Below are positions 52,147 through 57,319 of a stretch of DNA of 57,319 nt, piece by piece. Origin of the DNA: Anaeroplasma bactoclasticum (GTDB taxonomy: Bacteria; Bacillota_I; Bacilli_A; Acholeplasmatales; Anaeroplasmataceae); assembly GCA_023663825.1 (NCBI GenBank), contig JAMPGQ010000005.1:1-57319 (forward strand), in the 5' to 3' direction. The stretch's first letter is position 1, and each line of letters opens with the position of its first letter. Position numbers and translations under genes: made by a program. The notes under the pieces were generated by a model. That model saw nothing but the letters and a program-made list of their open reading frames with translations. It ran no database searches and was not told where the DNA came from.

Positions 52147-52980
52147 TTAACTTCTTAACGGACGCACTGATCCTATTTCTTTTAATGAATCTAGATAATC
52201 CATATCCTCTTTTTCAATTTCAAAGTTAAAATCTAAATTTTCATAGATTCTTTCCTTATGAACAGATTTAGGCAGAGGAAGTGTATTTTTTTGATAACAG
52301 TAGCGTAAGCATATTTTAGCTATTGTTGTATGGTATTTTTTTGCAAGCATATTTAATTTCTCGTTGTTTAGTATTTCTCCAGTTGCAAAAGGGGAATAGG
52401 CTTCAATAAGAATTTGATTTTCTTGACAATAAGAGGTGACAGATTCCTGGGTATTTCCTATGAAATATCTGATTTGATTTACCATAGGCTTTACATTTGT
52501 GGCCTCTATTAAAGCTTCAATATCCTTAATTTGGAAGTTAGATACACCAATTGATCTTATCTTTTTTTGTTGGTATAAGCTAATGATAGCCTTCCATACC
52601 TCTATATTTCCCTTTGTATAATCCCCACCGACATCATTCCAAGGCCATGGAGCATGAATTAAATATAGGTCTATGTAGTCCGTATTTAAATTTTTTAAGG
52701 AAAGCGCGAAATGCTCTAATGCTTCATTGTAAGTTTTTATGCTTGCAGGACATTTTGTAGTAATGAAGATATCTTTTCTATCAATTTTAGAATCCTTTAT
52801 GGCTTTTGCAACACTTGTTTCATTTCCATAGACATAGGCAGTGTCAATGTGACGATAGCCTGCTTCTAATGCCCATCTTACTGAATCATAGGCTTCTTGT
52901 CCATCCTTTACCTGCCAGGTGCCAAAGCCTACTGCAGGAATTTTCACTCCATTTGCTAATGTAAAATACTTACTCTTCAT
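52147..52980 (-). CDS. Aldo/keto reductase
   Basis: 277 residues, NADPH-dependent carbonyl reductase fold. Catalytic tetrad: Asp in HIDTAYVYGNE, Tyr in the same motif, Lys in TTKCP and His in LIHAPWPW. SIGVSNFQIKDIE and LPLPKSVHKERI (NADP site) follow. AGGAGG lies inside the end of the upstream aminotransferase gene and the two overlap by 11 nt, so they form one operon. Similar to YvgN/2,5-diketogluconate reductase-type enzymes; the physiological substrate is unknown. Confidence 0.93.
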   Translation of the reverse strand: MKSKYFTLANGVKIPAVGFGTWQVKDGQEAYDSVRWALEAGYRHIDTAYVYGNETSVAKAIKDSKIDRKDIFITTKCPASIKTYNEALEHFALSLKNLNTDYIDLYLIHAPWPWNDVGGDYTKGNIEVWKAIISLYQQKKIRSIGVSNFQIKDIEALIEATNVKPMVNQIRYFIGNTQESVTSYCQENQILIEAYSPFATGEILNNEKLNMLAKKYHTTIAKICLRYCYQKNTLPLPKSVHKERIYENLDFNFEIEKEDMDYLDSLKEIGSVRPLRS

Positions 52981-54124
52981 TTTCTAATCCTCCTAATTTT
53001 TTTATAAATTGTTCTAGCCTATCACAGGCAATTTTTATCGTATTAAAATCTACACAATAACTAATTCTTATGTAACTATCTGCCTCAAAACAATCTCCAG
53101 GAATAATAGCCACCTTATATTCTAAAGCAAATCTTTTACAAAACTCAGTAGAAGAGATATGGAATTTTTTAATAGAAGGGAAGATATAAAATGCTCCTTC
53201 AGGCTTTTTAACCTCTAATCCCATATCAACTAGGCGTTTATAAATATAGTCACGTCTTTCTTTATAGCTTTTTACCATATCCTTTGAATCATAGTCTAAT
53301 GCTTTTATCATTGCAGGCTGAATAAATGTATTTAACGCAACAATCATATATTGATGAATCTTTGATGCATGTTTGATAAATTCTTTATTCGCAATCATAT
53401 AGCCACATCTCCAGCCTGGCATTGCATAAGATTTAGAATAGGACTGACAAACGATAATTTTATCCTTTATATCCTTATATCGTACAAAGCCTGGCTTACG
53501 ATTTTCAAATATGATCTGGTTGTAAACATCATCACAGATGATATAAATTGGTTTATCTTTAACTGCCTTATAAATTATCTCATAAGTTTCATCATTAAAA
53601 ACAGAACCAGTAGGATTATTTGGAGAGGTTAGAATAATCGCTTTAGTTTTAGGGGTTATAGTTTTATGGATTTGTTCCGTTGTAATCTGAAAATCGGTAT
53701 CTGTTGTATCAATAGTTACAAGCTTACCACCCATAAATTCAACCATCTGTCTGTACATTGGGTAAGCAGGATTAGGAACAATGACCTCATCTTCAGGATT
53801 TAGCATAGTAAAAAGAGCACTTGTTAGACCCTCTGTAGAACCATGAGTTATAAGGATTTCTTCAGGCATACATTCAAAATCATTCATTCTTTTTTCATAT
53901 TCACAAATCTTTTTTCTTAAATCTAAAAAACCAGGAGTCGGACCATATTTGGTTTTATGCTCCTTTAAAGCTTTTATGGCTTCGTTTGAGATTTCTTCAG
54001 GTGTATTAAAATCAGGCTCCCCTAATGTTAAAATCACATCGGCGCCTACAGATTTAGCATAATCATTAAATTGTCTTATCTTTGAGGTTTCTACCTTAAG
54101 TATTCTATTATTTAAGGATATCAT
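52970..54124 (-). CDS. PLP-dependent aminotransferase, class I (aromatic/aspartate type)
   Basis: 384 residues of fold type I. Motifs: LGEPDFNTPEEI, TKYGPTPGFLDLR, NPAYPMYRQ, SPNNPTGSV, ICDDVYNQI, the Schiff-base Lys in SYSKSYAMPGWRCGY, and the C-terminal Arg in YIRISYC. This is the AspC/PatA/AraT group, so it could be the last step of tyrosine and phenylalanine synthesis started by the aro operon, or an aspartate or alanine aminotransferase. AGAGGAAAG precedes the ATG. Operon with the aldo/keto reductase. Confidence 0.92.
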   Translation of the reverse strand: MISLNNRILKVETSKIRQFNDYAKSVGADVILTLGEPDFNTPEEISNEAIKALKEHKTKYGPTPGFLDLRKKICEYEKRMNDFECMPEEILITHGSTEGLTSALFTMLNPEDEVIVPNPAYPMYRQMVEFMGGKLVTIDTTDTDFQITTEQIHKTITPKTKAIILTSPNNPTGSVFNDETYEIIYKAVKDKPIYIICDDVYNQIIFENRKPGFVRYKDIKDKIIVCQSYSKSYAMPGWRCGYMIANKEFIKHASKIHQYMIVALNTFIQPAMIKALDYDSKDMVKSYKERRDYIYKRLVDMGLEVKKPEGAFYIFPSIKKFHISSTEFCKRFALEYKVAIIPGDCFEADSYIRISYCVDFNTIKIACDRLEQFIKKLGGLENEE

Positions 54125-54240
54125 AGCTATCTTTCCTCTCTATATAGTATCATTATACCATAATTGGAGAATTTTATTGCCAAAAAGTTGCAATTTTATG
54201 ATATACTTTTTAACAGATAGAACTTGTAAGGAGGGGTAAA

Positions 54241-54744
54241 ATGGATATTTCTTGCATATCAAAAAAATATCAAGTAAGAAGAATAACAGAAGAAAATATT
54301 TTAGAGGTTTTAGAGTTATGCATAGAAAACCCCCTTTATTACAAGCACTGTCCACCGATGGTAACATTAGAAAGTATTAAAAATGATTTGAAAAATCTAC
54401 CTCCAAGTAAAACTTTGGAAGATAAATTTTATGTTGGGTTTTATGAGAAAGAAGAATTACTTGCGGTTATAGATTTGATATTAGAGTATCCTAATAATCA
54501 AACGGTTTTTATTGGTTTTTTTATGATGAATAAAAACTATCAGAGGAAAGGAATTGGCACTAGTATTATTAATGAGGTTTTAGAATACTTTATGTCAAAT
54601 TATAAATATGTACGTTTAGGATATGTATCAGGAAATAAAGAAAGTGAAAGCTTTTGGTTGAAAAATCAATTTAAACCTACTCACTTAGTAATAAAAGGAG
54701 ATGCTTATTCTATAGTGGTAATGGAAAGAAAACTGGAGGAGTAG
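54241..54744 (+). CDS. GNAT-family N-acetyltransferase
   Basis: 167 residues. The GNAT core is visible: YVGFYEKEELLAVIDLIL, then FFMMNKNYQRKGIGTSII as the acetyl-CoA loop (Q/R-x-x-G-x-G/A), and ESESFWLKNQFKPT as the C-terminal motif. AGGAGG precedes the ATG. It lies 3 nt before the ABC-F gene, so the two are co-transcribed. The substrate is unknown. Confidence 0.85.
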   Translation: MDISCISKKYQVRRITEENILEVLELCIENPLYYKHCPPMVTLESIKNDLKNLPPSKTLEDKFYVGFYEKEELLAVIDLILEYPNNQTVFIGFFMMNKNYQRKGIGTSIINEVLEYFMSNYKYVRLGYVSGNKESESFWLKNQFKPTHLVIKGDAYSIVVMERKLEE

Positions 54745-54747
54745 AGG

Positions 54748-56487
54748 ATGGTTATAACTTTTGATAACGTTACATTTAAATACATAGATAAAATGCTATT
54801 AGATCATGCAAGCTTCTCTGTTACGGATCAGGATAAGGTCGGCATTATAGGTGTTAATGGTACTGGTAAGACAACTTTATTAAAACTGATATTAGGAATG
54901 GAAAAACCTATTTCGGGAACGATTATTAAATCTGGAGGAATGCTCGTAAATTATCTACCTCAGGATCCTATCTTCGAAGAGGGAGTTTCTCTAATAGATA
55001 TCGTTATGAAAGACAGCACGAAGGAGCATCCTATTGCTGATTATGAAGCTAAATCCATTTTATCTAAATTAGGCTTTACGGATTATAATATGACTGCTAC
55101 ACATTTTTCTGGTGGACAAAAGAAAAGATTAGCATTAGCTAAGGTATTAGTTACCTATTGTGATTTTTTAATTTTAGATGAGCCAACCAATCATCTAGAT
55201 AATGAGATGATTTTATGGCTTGAAAAATACTTAATGAAGTTTAAAAAAGGTCTATTAATGGTAACACATGACAGATATTTTTTACAAAGAGCTTGTAATA
55301 AGATGCTAGAGCTAGATTATGGGAAGGTATATTTATATGATGCCAATTATGATTTATTTTTAGACTTAAAGGCAGAGCGTTTAGAAAATGAGAAAAAGGA
55401 ACAACAAAAGCTTAAAAGTATTTTGAAAAAAGAAGCCGAATGGATGCATAGAGGTGTTGAAGCTAGAAGGACGAAAAGTAAGAGTCGTATTGAACGCTTT
55501 GAAAAGATGAGAGAGATTTCCTTTCATGAAACAAAGGAAATGGCGTTTTCTTCTAAGGAGTCCTATTTAGGAAAAACGATTATAGAAATGAAAAATGGTG
55601 CCAAAGCATATGGCAATCTTGAACTATTTTCTAATGTATCTTTTTCTTTAAAAAGAAATGATGTTATTGGTATTGTTGGCGACAATGGTGCTGGAAAAAC
55701 AACTCTATTTAAAATATTAATGCGGGAAGAAAAATTAGATGATGGAGAGCTTACTTTAGGAGAGACTTTAAAGATTGGTTATTTTTCTCAAAATGCAGAT
55801 TGGATAGATCTTAATATGCGTGTTATTGACTACATAAAAGAAGAACAATCTTTAATTGAAACGCTAGATGGAAATATTACTGCAAGTGAACTGTTAGAAC
55901 GTTTCTTATTTGATTCAACATTACAGTATTCTAAAGTGAAGATGTTATCTGGTGGAGAAAAAAGAAGACTACAGCTTGTAAGGGTGTTGATGAAGAATCC
56001 TAATGTTTTACTTTTAGATGAACCAACAAATGATTTAGATATTTATACAATAGAGATATTGGAAGATTACATTGAATCCTTTAAGGGACCAGTACTCGTT
56101 GTGAGTCATGACAGATATTTTCTAGATAAAATATGTAATCTACTTCTTGTGTATGAAAATAAAACAATCCATCCTTATTTGTTGTCTTTCAGTGAATTTT
56201 TAGAACAACTACAAAGCCAAAAGAATACAACATCTATTTCTAAAGGTGTTAAGCCAAAAGAAAATAAGTTTCCTGCCAAACTAAGAAATGAACAATTGAA
56301 GCTTGAAGAAGATATTAAACTATATGAAAATAAGTTAAAGGAAATCTCCTTAGCTATGGAAACACTCACTACAGATTATGTAAAGCTTATGGAAAAAGAA
56401 AATGCAAAGAAAGATATAGAAATAAAATTAGATACAGCTATTACAAGACTATTTGAAATAGAAGAAATCAAAGAACAGTATAAGTAA
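54748..56487 (+). CDS. ABC-F family ATPase (Uup/EttA-like ribosome factor)
   Basis: 579 residues with two ATPase domains and no membrane domain. Domain 1 has GVNGTGKTT (near 36), FSGGQKKRLALAK and LILDEPTNHLD. The charged, Arg-rich linker (about 210-250, EAEWMHRGVEARRTKSKSR) is the P-site tRNA interaction motif. Domain 2 has GDNGAGKTT (near 312), LSGGEKRRLQL and LLLDEPTNDLD. A C-terminal coiled coil (about 510-579) makes it Uup-like rather than EttA-like. Such factors resolve stalled ribosomes; some give antibiotic resistance, which cannot be judged here. Co-transcribed with the GNAT gene. Confidence 0.93.
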   Translation: MVITFDNVTFKYIDKMLLDHASFSVTDQDKVGIIGVNGTGKTTLLKLILGMEKPISGTIIKSGGMLVNYLPQDPIFEEGVSLIDIVMKDSTKEHPIADYEAKSILSKLGFTDYNMTATHFSGGQKKRLALAKVLVTYCDFLILDEPTNHLDNEMILWLEKYLMKFKKGLLMVTHDRYFLQRACNKMLELDYGKVYLYDANYDLFLDLKAERLENEKKEQQKLKSILKKEAEWMHRGVEARRTKSKSRIERFEKMREISFHETKEMAFSSKESYLGKTIIEMKNGAKAYGNLELFSNVSFSLKRNDVIGIVGDNGAGKTTLFKILMREEKLDDGELTLGETLKIGYFSQNADWIDLNMRVIDYIKEEQSLIETLDGNITASELLERFLFDSTLQYSKVKMLSGGEKRRLQLVRVLMKNPNVLLLDEPTNDLDIYTIEILEDYIESFKGPVLVVSHDRYFLDKICNLLLVYENKTIHPYLLSFSEFLEQLQSQKNTTSISKGVKPKENKFPAKLRNEQLKLEEDIKLYENKLKEISLAMETLTTDYVKLMEKENAKKDIEIKLDTAITRLFEIEEIKEQYK

Positions 56488-56568
56488 TGAATGCCAGATA
56501 TGATAAAAATAAATGAAAAAAATCAGAATATTTTAGTTTATCATAATCAGGAGCTATTGGTATTATTC

Positions 56569-56611
56569 ATGATTTTATAAATGTATTTCTATGATACATT
56601 TATAAAATCAT
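56569..56611. promoter_or_regulatory. 18-bp perfect palindrome upstream of the flavin reductase gene
   Basis: Arms ATGATTTTATAAATGTAT (56569-56586) and ATACATTTATAAAATCAT (56594-56611) are exact inverted repeats around TTCTATG. No T-tract follows, and the site ends 22 nt before the next start codon, so it is more likely an operator (or a leader hairpin) than a terminator. Confidence 0.7.
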
Positions 56612-56632
56612 ATAAGAAAAGAAGGTATAGTT

Positions 56633-57196
56633 ATGTCAAAACAAAATTGGAAAGCTGGGAATATGCTTTATCCCTTGCCAGCAGTTCTTGTGAGTTTGCA
56701 AGATAAAAATGGAAAAAATAATATTATAACAGTTGCTTGGACAGGCACCTGTTGTACGAATCCACCGATGGTCTATATCTCTGTAAGACCAGAACGATAT
56801 TCTTATTCTATTCTAAAAGAAACAAAAGAGTTTGTTATTAATTTGACAACAGAAGATTTAGTTTATGCGACAGATTATTGTGGGGTGACCTCGGGAAAAG
56901 ATGTCAATAAGTTTGAAGCAACCAATTTAACTCCTATGGAATCTAAATATGTAAAAGCTCCTAGTATTAAGGAATCCCCTGTAAACATAGAATGTAGAAT
57001 TAAAGAGATTATACCATTAGGCTCTCATGATATGTTTCTTGCAGAAGTATTAGGTGTCACAGTGGAAGATTCCTATTTAGATCAGAATAATCGATTTAAT
57101 TTAGAGTTATCAAATCCAATTACTTATTCACATGGCAAGTATTATACGTTAGGAAAGAATCTAGGAAAGTTTGGATATTCTATTAAAAAAACTTAA
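56633..57196 (+). CDS. Flavin reductase-like, FMN-binding split-barrel protein
   Basis: 187 residues of the flavoredoxin/flavin reductase domain family: YPLPAVLVSLQDKNGKNNIITVAWTGTCCTNPPMVYISV near the N-terminus (FMN-binding region), FVINLTTEDL, and DYCGVTSGKDVNKF. Members are NAD(P)H:flavin reductases or flavoredoxins in anaerobes. The Cys pair TGTCCTNPP is common in this clade. AGAAGG precedes the ATG. An 18-bp palindrome just upstream suggests redox or ligand control. The minus-strand gene at the window edge overlaps its stop by 4 nt. Confidence 0.88.
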   Translation: MSKQNWKAGNMLYPLPAVLVSLQDKNGKNNIITVAWTGTCCTNPPMVYISVRPERYSYSILKETKEFVINLTTEDLVYATDYCGVTSGKDVNKFEATNLTPMESKYVKAPSIKESPVNIECRIKEIIPLGSHDMFLAEVLGVTVEDSYLDQNNRFNLELSNPITYSHGKYYTLGKNLGKFGYSIKKT

Positions 57197-57319
57197 ATCT
57201 TATTTAATAGTTCATCCTTTCTAATTGTTTCTAGTTTAGTTAAAACAAATCTTTTCTTACCAATATCCTTAATAGAAGAACCACATAAATAGATGGTATC
57301 ATCTATAATGATAAATCTA
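57193..57319 (-). CDS. C-terminal end of an ORF6N-like protein (partial)
   Basis: 42 codons (41 residues plus stop) on the minus strand, cut by the window edge. RFIIIDDTIYLCGSSIKDIGKKRFVLTKLE matches the D-RFIIID-VYHIGASIKDLGKKWF-type ending of ORF6N/KilA-N-linked proteins found in phages and gut Firmicutes. The stop overlaps the flavin reductase stop region. The rest lies outside the window, so function cannot be judged. Confidence 0.55.
   Translation of the reverse strand, partial: RFIIIDDTIYLCGSSIKDIGKKRFVLTKLETIRKDELLNKI

Noticed and set aside
1-57319. Use of UGA as tryptophan (Mollicute code 4)
   Set aside because: UGA terminates several confident genes, including those with ATGA overlaps, and tryptophans are encoded by TGG.

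Overview
The window is AT-rich DNA from a low-GC, probably anaerobic Firmicute (Bacilli/Erysipelotrichia-like is my best guess; the species is not identifiable). The grounds are strong AGGAGG-type ribosome binding sites, TTG/GTG starts, sigma-A-type promoters with 17-nt spacers, a pyruvate:ferredoxin oxidoreductase, a cre-like CcpA site, a CwlD-type amidase and dense same-strand operons. UGA is used as a stop (for example in the ATGA overlaps of the aro operon), so this is not a Mycoplasma-code organism. Pectin and uronate genes suggest a gut or rumen habitat. No prophage, insertion sequence, CRISPR array or rRNA was seen.

Layout. 1-6140: housekeeping genes (cold-shock protein, dapA, nifJ, nfo). 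6208-11553: three ABC exporter half-transporters, the first two forming a heterodimer with one degenerate ATP site. 11682-15857: an accessory, partly decayed stretch with a TetR repressor and palindromic operator, a consensus promoter, an alpha/beta hydrolase remnant, a bacitracin/lantibiotic-type ABC transporter whose original start codon looks lost, a frameshifted AbiEi/DUF6088-type antitoxin remnant with its own promoter and palindrome, and a small unknown gene. 15858-23313: a tightly overlapping aromatic amino acid operon, aroF-tyrA-aroB-aroA-chorismate mutase-aroE-aroC plus a GltD-like oxidoreductase; aroD and aroK are missing. 23345-25590: a 5'-3' exonuclease and an esterase, then a divergent flavodoxin-like gene.

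25781-28091: a three-gene operon of a duplicated DUF1538 membrane protein followed by two P-II-like proteins, the best candidate for a little-described regulated transport system. 28429-32352: a large surface lipoprotein pectinesterase with four InlB-type repeats, behind a promoter with a cre-like site. 32389-33899: an amidase and a P-loop kinase. 34260-40774: an apparent operon of a MacB/FtsX-type ABC transporter, a membrane-anchored TIR-domain protein whose expected catalytic Glu is Gln, and a cytoplasmic GH3 glycosidase. 40837-42919: two CobW-family GTPases, one with a 39-nt-periodic His/Cys-rich metal-binding repeat. 42992-45621: tsaE-tsaB-double GNAT-ybaK (tRNA modification and quality control). 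45900-50281: uxaB-uxaA-uxaC, which converts uronates to 2-keto-3-deoxygluconate and fits downstream of pectin breakdown. 50330-57319: a DUF1828-like gene, tRNA-Thr(CGT), surE, an aldo/keto reductase and aminotransferase pair, GNAT, ABC-F, a flavin reductase behind an 18-bp perfect palindrome, and the C-terminal end of an ORF6N-like gene running off the right edge.

How it fits together: extracellular demethylation of pectin, followed by cytoplasmic uronate catabolism, would feed pyruvate to NifJ. The aro operon and the PLP aminotransferase would supply aromatic amino acids. All identifications come from reading translated motifs; no database search was run.
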